DNA from: PFJX01 sp044227325
Lineage (GTDB): Bacteria; Pseudomonadota; Gammaproteobacteria; Burkholderiales; Thiobacillaceae
Reading direction: 5' to 3'
Assembly (NCBI GenBank): GCA_044227325.1
Contig: JBGAFI010000019.1
Coordinates: 13,495-77,494 of the forward strand
DNA: 64,000 nt
The notes beneath the pieces are model-generated. The model was not told where the DNA came from. It made no database searches and was given only the letters and a program-made list of their open reading frames with translations. Every line of letters starts with the position of its first letter. Positions within the stretch are counted from its first letter, which is position 1. Below, piece by piece: positions 28,145 to 37,492 of this stretch. The position numbers and the translations under genes were made by a program.

Positions 28145-29838
28145 CAAGCCTGCTCCCTGGCCCAGGAATCCTTCAGCGTCACGGTACGGTTGAAGACCAG
28201 GCGGCTGCCGGGCTGGTGCTCGAAACGGTCGGCGCAGAAATAGCCCAGGCGCTCGAACTGGTAGCGGGCCTCCGGCAAGGCATCCCGGACGCAGCCTTCC
28301 ACCCAGCCCCTGGCGGTGCGCAGGGAATCGGGATTCAGGAAGCCCAGGAAATCCACGTCCTTGTGGCCGTCGGGCTCGGGATCGGTGAACAGCCGGTCGT
28401 AGAGGCGCACGTCCATGGGCAGGGCGTGGGCGGCGGAAACCCAGTGGATGACGCCTTTCACCTTGCGTCCCTGAGGATTCTTGCCCAGGGTGTCGCGATC
28501 CAGGCTGCAACGCAGCTCGACGATTTCGCCGGCCGCATCCTTGACGACCTCCTCGCACTTGATCACGTAGGAATAGCGCAAACGCACCTCGCCGCCGGGC
28601 ACCAGACGTTGCCAGCCGGCGGGAGGGACTTCGGCGAAATCATCCCGCTCGATCCAGATCTCCTTCGCCAGGGGCACCAGGCGCTCGCCGAACTCGGGGT
28701 GATGCGGATGGAACGGCGCCTCGCGCTGCCCCGTGACGCCCTCCTCGTAGTTGGTCAGCACCACCTTGAGCGGCGCGATGACGGCCATGACGCGCGGCGC
28801 CTTAGCCTCGAGATCGTCACGGATGGCCGATTCCAGCACCGCCATGTCGACGACGTTCTCGCTCTTGGAAATACCGATGCGGCGCGCGAATTCGCGAATG
28901 CCTTCCGGTGTATAGCCACGCCGGCGCATGCCGTGGATGGTGGGCATGCGCGGATCGTCCCAACCGGCGACATGGCCTTGCGCCACCAACTGGTTCAGCT
29001 TGCGCTTGCTGGTGATGGTGTAGTGCAGCTCCAGACGGGAGAACTCGATCTGCTGGGGATGGCTCGGCACCGTCAGTTGGTCCAGCACCCAGTCGTAAAG
29101 GGGACGATGATCCTCGAACTCCAGCGTGCACAGGGAGTGGGTGATGTTCTCCAGGGCATCGGAGATGCAATGGGTGTAGTCGTACATGGGGTAGATGCAC
29201 CACTGGTCGCCGGTGCGGATATGGTGCGCGCGCTTGATGCGGTAGATGACGGGATCGCGCATGTTGATGTTGGGGCTGGCCATGTCGATCTTCGCGCGCA
29301 GGGTCTTGGCGCCATCCGCGAACTCGCCGGCCTTCATGCGCCGGAACAGATCGAGATTTTCCTCGACGCCGCGCGCGCGGAACGGGCTGTCACGGCCGGG
29401 CTGGGTCAGGGTGCCCCGGTATTCGCGCGTTTCCTCCGGCGTGAGGTCGTCCACGTAGGCCAAGCCTTTTCGGATCAAATCCTCCGCGTAGTCGTACAAG
29501 GCCTGGAAATAATCCGAGGCCCAGCGAACCGGACCGTTCCATTCGAATCCAAGCCAGCGCACATCCTCCTGGATGGAAAGAGCGTATTCCTCGCTCTCCT
29601 TCTCCGGGTTGGTGTCGTCGAAACGCAGGTTGCAGGTGCCCTGGTAATCCTGGGCAAGGCCGAAATTCAGGCAAATCGATTTCGCATGGCCGACATGCAG
29701 GTAGCCGTTGGGCTCGGGCGGAAAGCGCGTGGCCACGGTGCGGTGCTTGCCGACGGCCAGATCGGCTTCGATGATGGATCGGATGAAATGTTGTACCGGC
29801 GCGGCGGCCACGGGGGAAGTAGGTTTGTTGTCGCTCAT
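28144..29838 (-). CDS. glnS: glutaminyl-tRNA synthetase
   Basis: A 564-residue class I synthetase. P-P-E-P-N-G-Y-L-H-V-G-H-A-K contains the HIGH motif, and the second ATP motif appears as I-T-S-K-R-K-L. The anticodon-binding beta-barrel domains are complete. The start at 29838 (M-S-D-N-K-P) is preferred over an ATG 18 bases upstream. Having a true GlnRS means Gln-tRNA does not depend on the GatCAB route. It is coupled to cysS by overlap. Confidence 0.96.
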
Positions 29839-29957
29839 GGCAGGGGCTGGAATCAAGGCGCGGGGCGATTTTGAAATGTGCCCCGTGGAGGCTAGAATTC
29901 GCGTGGTTTGGGTATCTACCGCTTAACCGCAAAAAGACTTCGAAAAGAATATCACAC

Positions 29958-31034
29958 ATGCATCTATCCCGTTTTTCCCTCGCTTTTCTCGCGGTTTTCC
30001 TGCCCGCGCTCGCCGTGGCCGCCGCCCCCACCCTTCAGGAGATCAACCAGGCATTTCGCCAGGGCAACAACACCTCGGCGCTGAGCAAAGTGGACGCCTA
30101 CCTCGCGGGCAACCCCAAGGATGCCCAGGGCCGCTTCCTCAAGGGGCTGATCCTCACCGAGTTGAACCGCTATCCCGATGCCATCAAGGTGTTCTCGGAC
30201 CTGACCGACGACTATCCGGAGTTGCCGGAACCCTATAACAACCTGGCGGTGCTATATGCCGCCCAGGCCGATTACGAGCGGGCCAAGCACAGCCTGGAAA
30301 TGGCCATCCGCACCCACCCCAGCTATGCCACCGCCCATGAGAACCTGGGCGACATCTACGCGAAGATGGCTTCCCAGGCCTACGACAAGGCCTTGCAACT
30401 CGACAAATCGAACACTTCGGCGCTGACCAAGCTTTCCCTGATCAAGGAACTGTTCAGCCCGGCGCCGCGCGCCAGCGAGCCGGTCAAGACCGCGGACGCG
30501 GGCAAGAACGCCAAGGCCAAGCCCGCCGTCAAGTCGGAACAGATGGCCCAGACCACCAAGGCCCCGGCGGAGCCACCCCGGTCCGAAAACGAAACCGGCC
30601 GTCCGAACGAGGAAACGACGACCGCCGTCGAGACGAACGCTCCCACCGTCGCGGAGAAGCCACCGGCCAAACCGGTGGAAAAAGCGGCGAAGTCCAAGCT
30701 GCCGCCCAAGTCCGAGGTCGAACAGACTCTGCATGCCTGGCGCGAGGCCTGGGAAGCGCGTGACGCCGAAGCCTATCTCGGCCTCTACAGCGACAAGTTC
30801 AAGGTGCCCGATGGAAAGTCACGCGACGAGTGGGCCGCGGAGCGCAAGGATAGGGTCACGCGTCCCGAATTCATCAAGATCGAAATCGAAAAACTCAAGA
30901 TCAGCGTCAAAGGGGGTACCGCGAAAATACGGTTCCTCCAGCGCTACGAGTCCAATACCCTCAAGGATGTGAGCAAGAAAACCCTGGTGATGGTTCGAGA
31001 AGGGCAATCCTGGAAGATTCTCGAGGAAAAATGA
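29958..31034 (+). CDS. exported TPR protein with C-terminal NTF2-like (Cds6) domain
   Basis: A 358-residue exported protein with a signal peptide (1-22, ending A-V-A-A-A). TPR-type helices occupy about 25-170, then a low-complexity Lys/Ala/Pro/Glu linker (170-255), then a C-terminal domain (about 258-358) with A-W-R-E-A-W-E-A-R-D and Q-R-Y-E-S-N. The same C-terminal domain, with the same landmarks, ends the next gene, which it overlaps by 4 bases. The linker length suggests it spans or reaches into peptidoglycan. It may scaffold or regulate the adjoining L,D-transpeptidase (inference). Confidence 0.82.
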   Translation: MHLSRFSLAFLAVFLPALAVAAAPTLQEINQAFRQGNNTSALSKVDAYLAGNPKDAQGRFLKGLILTELNRYPDAIKVFSDLTDDYPELPEPYNNLAVLYAAQADYERAKHSLEMAIRTHPSYATAHENLGDIYAKMASQAYDKALQLDKSNTSALTKLSLIKELFSPAPRASEPVKTADAGKNAKAKPAVKSEQMAQTTKAPAEPPRSENETGRPNEETTTAVETNAPTVAEKPPAKPVEKAAKSKLPPKSEVEQTLHAWREAWEARDAEAYLGLYSDKFKVPDGKSRDEWAAERKDRVTRPEFIKIEIEKLKISVKGGTAKIRFLQRYESNTLKDVSKKTLVMVREGQSWKILEEK

Positions 31035-32275
31035 GCGCACTCGCCCGTTATCTGTCGCGTATCCGCATCGGCCTGCTGGCGCTGGTCGCGGGCACCTGCA
31101 TGGCCGCCGAACAGCCCATGGTCCTGGCTGCCGCCGATACCGGCAGATTTCTGCCCTCCCCAGACGCGCTGATCGGCAAGACCCTGTTGGACATCCGCGC
31201 CAGCCGCATGGACGACGCGCTCAAGGAAGTGGACCGGGTCATCTCCATCCGACCGGACTTCAAACTGGCCCATCTGATCCGTGGCGATCTCCTCATGGCG
31301 CGGGCCAAGCCCCTGTCCGGCCTGGGCGCGGTGCCCAAGGCATCGCCCCAATCGCTGACCGACCTGCGGGACGAGGCGCGCGTGCGTCTGATGCGTTACA
31401 TCGACCAGCCCGATCCGAACCAGTTGCCGCGCCAGATACTGCAACTCGCGCCGGGCCAGAAATATGCCCTGCTGGCGGACGCCTCCCGCGCTCGCCTGTA
31501 TCTGTTCGAGAACGTGAACGGCGAACCCCGCTTGGTCCACGACTACTACATGACCATCGGCAAGAACGGCACCGACAAGCGCACCGAGGGCGACAAGAAA
31601 ACCCCCGTCGGCGTGTATCTGCTGGCCGAACAGCTGTCCCGCAAGAACCTCGCCGACCTCTACGGCATCGGCGCCTTCCCTCTCAACTACCCCAACGAGT
31701 GGGACCAGGCCCAGGGCCGTGGCGGCCATGGCATCTGGCTCCATGGCGTGCCTTCCGACACCTATAGCCGCCCGCCCCGCTCCAGCGACGGTTGCGTGGT
31801 GGTCACCAATCCCGACCTGAAGGAACTGAGCCGCTGGGTCCAGGTCGGCGTCACCCCGGTGGTCATAGCCGATCGGGCGGACTGGGTGGATCGCGAAACC
31901 TGGGAGCAAAGCAAGACCGAGCTGTCGGCCGCTTTGAACGCGTGGAAATCCGATTGGGAATCCCGCGACGCGGATCGATTTTTTGAACACTATGCCGCAT
32001 CCATGACCGCCGGCGACCCCCACGGCTGGGTCGCGGCGAAACGCCGCAACATCGTGGGCAAGGACTGGATCCGCCTGCAACTTCAGGATGTCAGCCTGTT
32101 CCTCTACCCGGGCGGAGAGCTGGCTTATACCGAATTCACCCAGCGCTACGAAAGCGACAAGCTGTCCAGCACTTCCCGCAAGCGGCTTTACTGGCGTCAG
32201 GAGCACGGCGAATGGCGCATCGCCTTGGAAAAGGCCATGGAAGTGCCCACGCCGGCCAACTTCGCGTTGCGCTGA
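31031..32275 (+). CDS. L,D-transpeptidase with C-terminal NTF2-like (Cds6) domain
   Basis: A 414-residue periplasmic YkuD enzyme. The N-terminal hydrophobic stretch (about 11-25) serves as signal or anchor. The catalytic domain (about 143-282) shows G-H-G-I-W-L-H-G with His238 and S-S-D-G-C-V-V-V with nucleophile Cys255, the S-D-G-C variant of the family motif. The C-terminal domain (about 295-405) includes A-W-K-S-D-W-E-S-R-D and Q-R-Y-E-S-D. Such enzymes crosslink or trim peptidoglycan or attach proteins to it; the Cds6 family includes regulators of cell shape and flagella. Coupled to the preceding TPR gene. Confidence 0.9.
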   Translation: MSALARYLSRIRIGLLALVAGTCMAAEQPMVLAAADTGRFLPSPDALIGKTLLDIRASRMDDALKEVDRVISIRPDFKLAHLIRGDLLMARAKPLSGLGAVPKASPQSLTDLRDEARVRLMRYIDQPDPNQLPRQILQLAPGQKYALLADASRARLYLFENVNGEPRLVHDYYMTIGKNGTDKRTEGDKKTPVGVYLLAEQLSRKNLADLYGIGAFPLNYPNEWDQAQGRGGHGIWLHGVPSDTYSRPPRSSDGCVVVTNPDLKELSRWVQVGVTPVVIADRADWVDRETWEQSKTELSAALNAWKSDWESRDADRFFEHYAASMTAGDPHGWVAAKRRNIVGKDWIRLQLQDVSLFLYPGGELAYTEFTQRYESDKLSSTSRKRLYWRQEHGEWRIALEKAMEVPTPANFALR

Positions 32276-32376
32276 GCATGCCCGACTTCGCCCGCCGCCG
32301 CGCGCTCGTTTTCCTTGCCTTGTCCGCCCCCTTCGCCGGCTCGGCCCTCTCCTCATCCCATATACGAAAGGCGCAA

Positions 32377-32871
32377 ATGCTCAAGCTGCACACCAACTTC
32401 GGCCCCATCACCCTGGAACTCAACGCCGAAGCCGCCCCCGAGACGGTCGCGAACTTCCTGCAATACGCGAAGGACGGCCAATATGACGGCACCATCTTCC
32501 ACCGCGTCATCGACGGATTCATGATTCAGGGCGGCGGCTTCACGCCCGACATGGAACAGAAATCCACGCGCGAGCCGGTCCAGAACGAAGCCCACAACGG
32601 CCTCAAGAACAGCGCCTATACCGTCGCCATGGCGCGCACGCCGAACCCTCATTCCGCCACCAGCCAGTTTTTCATCAACGTCGCCGACAACGCCTTCCTG
32701 GATTACCGGGAACCCAGCGCGTCCGGGTATGGCTACTGTGTGTTCGGGAAGGTCGTCGAAGGCACGGACGTGGTGGATCGCATCCGCAAGGTCCCGACCG
32801 GCATGCGCGCCGGCCATCAGGACGTGCCGGTCGAGAACGTGATCATCGAACGCGCGGAAATCCTCGAATAA
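32377..32871 (+). CDS. ppiB: cyclophilin-type peptidyl-prolyl isomerase B
   Basis: A 164-residue cyclophilin with F-H-R-V-I-D-G-F-M-I-Q-G-G (catalytic Arg) and F-F-I-N-V-A-D-N. The start M-L-K-L-H-T at 32377 has an AAAGG box 5 bases upstream and gives the length typical of cytoplasmic PpiB. The frame stays open upstream to an ATG at 32278, two bases after the preceding stop; that start would add 33 residues with an R-R-R n-region and a hydrophobic core, a plausible export signal. I favour the short form but the long form cannot be excluded. Confidence 0.93.
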   Translation: MLKLHTNFGPITLELNAEAAPETVANFLQYAKDGQYDGTIFHRVIDGFMIQGGGFTPDMEQKSTREPVQNEAHNGLKNSAYTVAMARTPNPHSATSQFFINVADNAFLDYREPSASGYGYCVFGKVVEGTDVVDRIRKVPTGMRAGHQDVPVENVIIERAEILE

Positions 32872-32926
32872 GGCATCCCCGGGCCCGTGTGGCCCGGGCG
32901 TCACCCACGGCGCCAAGCCCGAGCGC

Positions 32927-33658
32927 ATGCTCCCCCCACCGGTCCTTTTCATCTCCGATCTTCACCTCGCGCCGGAGCGCCCGCTCCCGGTTTCCCTGTT
33001 CCATCGTTTCATGGAGGAAATCGCTCCCCAGGCGGCGGCCTTATACATTCTGGGTGACTTTTTCGAGGTCTGGGTCGGAGACGACGACCTGGGCGCGAGC
33101 TTCAATGACGACATCGTCCGCGCCTTGCGCAAGCTTTCCAATCGAGGCGTCGCCGTGTTTTTCCTTCCCGGCAATCGCGATTTCCTCGTGGGCGCGGATT
33201 TCGCCCGGGCTGCCGGCCTGGAGCGGCTGCCGGACCCGACCCGGATCGACCTGTTCGGCACGCCCACTTTGCTCAGTCACGGTGACATCTTCTGCACCGA
33301 CGACACCGCTTACCAAGCCTTCCGGAGCCATGTGCGCGATCCCGGGGTGCAGGCTGAGTTCCTGAGCCGGCCGCTGGCGGAGCGGCATGCTCTGACTCGC
33401 GCCTTGCGCGAACGCAGCGAGCAGGCCAAGGCAGATAAAAAGCCCGTCATCATGGACGTGAACGCCGACACGGTGGTCCAGGCGATCGTGGATCGGGACG
33501 TGGCGCGCATGATCCACGGCCATACCCATCGCCCGGCGCGGCATATCGTGCATATCGCCGGGAAGGCGGTCGAACGATGGGTACTGCCGGACTGGTATGA
33601 AACCGGCGGCTACTTGCGCTGCGACGCCGAAGGTTGCCGTGCCCTGGCCTTTGCCTGA
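32927..33658 (+). CDS. lpxH: UDP-2,3-diacylglucosamine pyrophosphatase
   Basis: A 243-residue calcineurin-like phosphoesterase of lipid A synthesis. Metal-binding motifs are I-S-D-L-H-L near the start, G-D-F-F-E, P-G-N-R-D-F near residue 80 and H-G-H-T-H-R-P near 195. It cleaves UDP-diacylglucosamine to lipid X at the inner membrane. Its last 49 bases overlap the end of the convergent exported-protein gene. Confidence 0.95.
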   Translation: MLPPPVLFISDLHLAPERPLPVSLFHRFMEEIAPQAAALYILGDFFEVWVGDDDLGASFNDDIVRALRKLSNRGVAVFFLPGNRDFLVGADFARAAGLERLPDPTRIDLFGTPTLLSHGDIFCTDDTAYQAFRSHVRDPGVQAEFLSRPLAERHALTRALRERSEQAKADKKPVIMDVNADTVVQAIVDRDVARMIHGHTHRPARHIVHIAGKAVERWVLPDWYETGGYLRCDAEGCRALAFA

Positions 33659-34335
33659 GGCTCGCCGACCATGAAGCGTTCGTAATCCCCGGGTATTTCG
33701 AACAGTTCAGGGCGGGCAGCAAGAGCCCGGTGGCTTTGATATACCCGGCTACGCCCATCCCAGTAACGCACCGCGATGGGCAGTCCCTGACGGTATTCGA
33801 CACCCGCCTCCTTGATATCGATCGCCAGATTGCAGGGATCCCGCAACTCCTCGGGAGTCGCGAGCCAGGACACCGACTGGTTGCCCGCCAGCGCCTTGCG
33901 AAAATCCCGCAGCAGGCTGGCCTCGGCGCGCAGGATGGGCGCGCTTTTGAACTCCACGCACAGCTTGCCGTCGACGCGAATCTGAGTCAGTTCGTTGGGA
34001 CCGCTGGGGACTTTTTCCTGGGTCAGCTTCCATGATTTCGGCCAAGCGGATTTGGGCGGATGGGAAACGATGCCCATCAGCCTCTTCCCCTCCCGGGAAA
34101 CATGCCAAGTCATGTTTTCGCGCCGGTCATAAAGGATGTAATCCTCGTCGTCCCGGCCGTAATCCATGCGCAGGCGGTCTCCGAGAATCAGGATGCGGCT
34201 GACATAGACCGGCTGATCCGGCTCCTTCTCCTCATAGCGGATCTCGCTCATGGAACTCGCATCGGCCGCGTGCGAAAGACCCGCCCAGCAGCAAACCAGC
34301 CATATCGTTAGGAATCGGAAATACCGCCATCCCAC
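33610..34335 (-). CDS. exported protein of unknown function
   Basis: A 241-residue protein that I do not recognise. The frame is open upstream across a terminator hairpin, so the start must be downstream of that; the GTG at 34335 gives a good signal peptide (hydrophobic core L-T-I-W-L-V-C-C-W-A-G, cleavage after S-H-A). The mature part has alternating strands such as D-Y-I-L-Y-D-R-R and looks like a beta-rich periplasmic protein. It could be lipoprotein-carrier-like (LolA/DUF4412-type), but this is weak. It ends inside lpxH on the other strand. Confidence 0.6.
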   Translation of the reverse strand: MGWRYFRFLTIWLVCCWAGLSHAADASSMSEIRYEEKEPDQPVYVSRILILGDRLRMDYGRDDEDYILYDRRENMTWHVSREGKRLMGIVSHPPKSAWPKSWKLTQEKVPSGPNELTQIRVDGKLCVEFKSAPILRAEASLLRDFRKALAGNQSVSWLATPEELRDPCNLAIDIKEAGVEYRQGLPIAVRYWDGRSRVYQSHRALAARPELFEIPGDYERFMVGEPQAKARARQPSASQRK

Positions 34336-34350
34336 CGGCCGGACAACAAA

Positions 34351-34375
34351 TGAAAAAGCCCCTCGCGGAGGGGCT
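34351..34375 (-). terminator. terminator of the fadL-linked transcript
   Basis: AGCCCCTC/GAGGGGCT (34357-34364 with 34368-34375) followed on the minus strand by TTTTTCATTT. It lies 20 bases after the stop of the periplasmic gene at 34395. Confidence 0.9.
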
Positions 34376-34394
34376 CCCGGATGGGCCAGAGGTC

Positions 34395-35273
34395 TCATTT
34401 ATCAGGCGCGCCACCGGCCACGATGGTCAGCGTATCGCGGATGATGCCTGGCGCTTCGACAATCCGCATGAAAGCACCCATGCCCACATTGGGCCAACCC
34501 AGGGCGATGCGGAATCGGGCGAACAGGTGATTGGCCTTGTTGTTCACCACATAGATTTCATAAGGCAGGGCGGCGATGTTGTCGGCACCGGCGGTCTTCA
34601 CCCACCAGCCCTCGCCCTCCTTGGGATCGTTCAGGGCCACACCGAACACCGCCAGCTTCTTGTCGGGCTGGATGATCTCGTAAACCTTGGATGTCTTGCC
34701 CACACCCCGGGCCAGATTGTCCTGGATCGTCTTGACCGCGTCCTCGAAGGCCAGATGCTCCATGAGCATGTTCTTGTCGGACTCGAACCCCTCCATGCCG
34801 AACATGTATTGGTAATCCGCCAGATCCTTGCGGTCCACATCCCCGCCAAAGGGCTTGCCGGCACCCAGTGCCTTGGAAAGCCGGCTCTGCGCCACCTTCA
34901 CGGATTTCTCCGCCAAGGGATATTGCTTGCGGAAATAGGCGCGCAACCAGTATTCGAGGTTCTCGTAGGACACGCTGCCGTCGCTCTTGACGCCGATCCG
35001 GATCGGGCTGCCGACGATCGTCGCGCCGCCCAGGTTATGGATCGCGTTGAGCAACCCCCGTTCCGTCACCACGATCACGCCATAACCGGACAAGCCCGCC
35101 GGCGCGTACTTGCCCACCACAGTGAAGCCGGCCTTGGTGAGCTTGCCTTCCACCTGGGTCATCACGGTCTGGATATCACCCGCCGGCACCTTGTCACCCT
35201 GAAAATAGGGCGAAAGCGCCCAAGAAAGTGGTGCAACGCCGAGTAGAAGCAGGGCGAGTAAGAATTTCCGCAT
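34395..35273 (-). CDS. exported protein of unknown function, partner of the FadL channel
   Basis: A 292-residue periplasmic protein with a clear signal peptide (M-R-K-F-L-L-A-L-L-L-L-G, cleavage after S-W-A). The early part (Q-V-E-G-K-L-T-K-A-G-F-T-V-V-G) faintly recalls DUF302 proteins, followed by a helical middle with a K-Q-Y-P-L-A-E-K-S stretch. I cannot assign a function. A GGAG box sets the start at 35273. It is downstream of the FadL channel gene on the same strand, though a terminator lies between them, so it may be expressed separately. Confidence 0.75.
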   Translation of the reverse strand: MRKFLLALLLLGVAPLSWALSPYFQGDKVPAGDIQTVMTQVEGKLTKAGFTVVGKYAPAGLSGYGVIVVTERGLLNAIHNLGGATIVGSPIRIGVKSDGSVSYENLEYWLRAYFRKQYPLAEKSVKVAQSRLSKALGAGKPFGGDVDRKDLADYQYMFGMEGFESDKNMLMEHLAFEDAVKTIQDNLARGVGKTSKVYEIIQPDKKLAVFGVALNDPKEGEGWWVKTAGADNIAALPYEIYVVNNKANHLFARFRIALGWPNVGMGAFMRIVEAPGIIRDTLTIVAGGAPDK

Positions 35274-35300
35274 GTTGGACTCCAAAAACTCTTGAGCAAT

Positions 35301-35336
35301 GAAAGAAAAAGGCCGACAGGCTTACACCTGTCGGCC
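35301..35336 (-). terminator. terminator after the FadL channel gene
   Basis: GGCCGACAGG (35311-35320) pairs with CCTGTCGGCC (35327-35336); on the minus strand it is followed by TTTTTCTTTC. It is 22 bases beyond the fadL-like stop codon. Confidence 0.92.
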
Positions 35337-35358
35337 GAATGATTTTAAGCCTTCTGGA

Positions 35359-36789
35359 TTAGAAACGCTTGCTGTACATCAGCTGCCAGCTGGTTTGGCT
35401 GTGGCTGACCGTTACCCCTTGGCCATTGGTCTGCGAAACTTCAGGCGCATGCTGAACCGAGAAATTCAACTCGGATGCCTTGCTAAACGCATAACCGAAG
35501 CCAAGCGTAAAGTGATTCTCCTCAATCGCGGGGAACAGAGGATTCATGAACTGATCAGGAATCGGATTGTTCGCGAAGCTGGCACCCGCGCGGAGGGTTA
35601 GCGCATCCGTCGCTTTGTATGCCAAACCGATCATGAACACATTCTGATCGTCCCAATTCTGATACAAAGTGGCATCCATGGAAGCCCCCGCGAATACTCC
35701 ATTGCTGGCAACATTGTCTGCGGTGAACGTCATCTTGAAGTTCTTCATGACGTCCGCCCAGTTGATTCGCTTATAGTCAGCGGCAACCATCAGTTTGTCA
35801 TTGACCTGGTATGACATACCCAAGCCAATGGTTTCAGGCCACTGGAAATCAACCACCCGGATTTTTCCGCTCAGAGGGACAGTCACGTTATTGGTTGCGC
35901 CACCCAGCGTCCCCCCGAACAACGCCGCGTCACCCGGCGCAGTGACATCCACCTGCATACTAAGTGTCGCATTGCCAGTCATGTCACTCAAACTGGTTGT
36001 TGAATGGTAGGTAAAACCTAGATTGAATTTGGGATTGACCTTGTAAACAAATCCGATTTTGCCAGCGAAACCTGTTGCTTTTGTCTTACCGGTATAGTCA
36101 TTGCCATCGGAAAAATTGAAGTAAGCCCAGTCTACACCCGACAGCAGACCACCGGTCAACGCGCCTGAAAGACCAGTGACCAAACCTCCACTCGCAGCGC
36201 CATACGTCTGGGTACCACCTAATCCTGCCACCATGTCACCAAATTGAGCACCGGTCATGGCCATCTGCAAGTCCATCATCGCCCACACAAAATCCAGAGA
36301 GCCACCAATGGTCAGTTTGGGGTTGACTTCATAGCTCAGGGGGACAATCAGACGTCCGACACCTAGCTCCGAGCGGGTGGGCAAGCCTGACCCTGCGGAC
36401 ATGAAAGTCGTGCCGGCATATTCGGTACCCATGCCACCCTGAGCAAACATGGCGACACCATAGGACAATTGGCCTGTCTTTTTATTCCAGCCAACTGCGG
36501 GCATGAGGTAGGAATCACCACCAGAGTTCGCCACAAAAGGTCCCGCTGTCGACGTCACATCAGGCCCCAACATGCCAAGGGCAACATCGAGACGACTCCC
36601 TTCTTCCATCAGGCCAAGGGTAGAGGGATTATTCATGACCGCAGCGGTCCCGTTGTCATAGGCCATCGACGCGCCGCCCATGCCTGCTGCAATAGGGCCG
36701 TAACCTTCAAGATTCATGCCATTGGTCGCGAAAGCCGAACCCGCAAAGCTTAATGCAGACAGTGCGATGAAAAGCTTTGTTTTATACAT
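35359..36789 (-). CDS. OmpP1/FadL family outer-membrane channel
   Basis: A 476-residue outer-membrane protein. The signal peptide (1-21, cleavage after A-F-A) is followed by T-N-G-M-N-L-E-G-Y-G, the FadL N-terminal plug with N-P-S-T-L-G near residue 54, many amphipathic strands, and a C-terminal aromatic residue (Phe). FadL channels admit hydrophobic compounds such as fatty acids or aromatics. The gene has visibly lower GC and more A/T-ending codons than its neighbours, consistent with transfer or with relaxed codon choice in a surface protein. Substrate unknown. Confidence 0.92.
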   Translation of the reverse strand: MYKTKLFIALSALSFAGSAFATNGMNLEGYGPIAAGMGGASMAYDNGTAAVMNNPSTLGLMEEGSRLDVALGMLGPDVTSTAGPFVANSGGDSYLMPAVGWNKKTGQLSYGVAMFAQGGMGTEYAGTTFMSAGSGLPTRSELGVGRLIVPLSYEVNPKLTIGGSLDFVWAMMDLQMAMTGAQFGDMVAGLGGTQTYGAASGGLVTGLSGALTGGLLSGVDWAYFNFSDGNDYTGKTKATGFAGKIGFVYKVNPKFNLGFTYHSTTSLSDMTGNATLSMQVDVTAPGDAALFGGTLGGATNNVTVPLSGKIRVVDFQWPETIGLGMSYQVNDKLMVAADYKRINWADVMKNFKMTFTADNVASNGVFAGASMDATLYQNWDDQNVFMIGLAYKATDALTLRAGASFANNPIPDQFMNPLFPAIEENHFTLGFGYAFSKASELNFSVQHAPEVSQTNGQGVTVSHSQTSWQLMYSKRF

Positions 36790-36935
36790 ATAAGTCCCCT
36801 TGGAGCGTTGTAAAAAAGTGACGGAACCACGACAAGCGCGGGGATGGTAAACATCTAGGGCTTAGCCAGCAAGAAAAAACACCTGGTGCATTGCACCATG
36901 AAATAGCAGCGGAATCCTATGGAAGGCTGAAAATG

Positions 36936-36961
36936 AAAAAGCCGCCCGAAGGCGGCTTTTT
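36936..36961. terminator. bidirectional terminator after the sulfur cluster
   Basis: AAAAAGCCGCC (36936-36946), loop CGAA, GGCGGCTTTTT (36951-36961). It lies 17 bases after the dsrE2-like stop on the minus strand and would end the rhd-tusA-dsrE2 transcript. Confidence 0.92.
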
Positions 36962-36977
36962 CAGCAATCGGCCCGAA

Positions 36978-37444
36978 TCAGATAAACAGGCAGATATCCG
37001 TCTCGCCGGCGAACTCGAAGAACGTGGCGGCGCCGCCATACTCGACACCGTCGATGAAATCGCTGTGTTCGAAGCCGAACAACTCGACCGTCATCTGGCA
37101 GGCGATGAACTTGACCTCGGCTTCCTGGCACAGCTCGCGCAACTCGGGAATCGACGCAACGCCGTTGTTACCAGGGATTGGACCGCGTTGGGAATGTTCC
37201 AGTTGATCTCCTTGAACCACTTGGGTCCGAACGGCATCTTCATGGGCATACCCGGGTTACCCAGGGGGCTGACCTTGAGACCGCTCAGATCCTTGCGCAG
37301 CATCTGCAGACCGTAGAACGTGAAGAAAATCTGGGTTTCGTAACCCAGCGCGGCGGCCGTGGAAGCCAGGATGAACGGGGGATAAGCCCAGTCCAGCGTG
37401 CCCTTGGTCGCGATGATCGCCAGTTTCTTTTGATCGTCCATCAC
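36978..37444 (-). pseudogene. dsrE2: DsrE2-like sulfur-transfer protein, frame disrupted
   Basis: The first frame (from ATG 37444) has the DsrE2-type N-terminus with A-I-I-A-T-K-G-T-L-D-W and F-F-T-F-Y-G-L-Q, up to about 37175 (I-N-W-N-I-P-N-A-V). The family's C-terminal half continues only in another frame, from about 37170 to the stop at 36978: G-V-A-S-I-P-E-L-R-E-L, then I-A-C-Q-M-T-V-E-L-F-G with the sulfur-carrying Cys, and a normal end. From memory of the family, some residues also seem missing at the junction. So the gene carries a frame-changing deletion or a sequencing or assembly error. Third in the order rhodanese-tusA-dsrE2, known from sulfur oxidisers. Confidence 0.75.
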
Positions 37445-37492
37445 ACCACCTCTCGAATTTCGTGGGTTGACATGGCGCCGGTAGGCGGGTGA

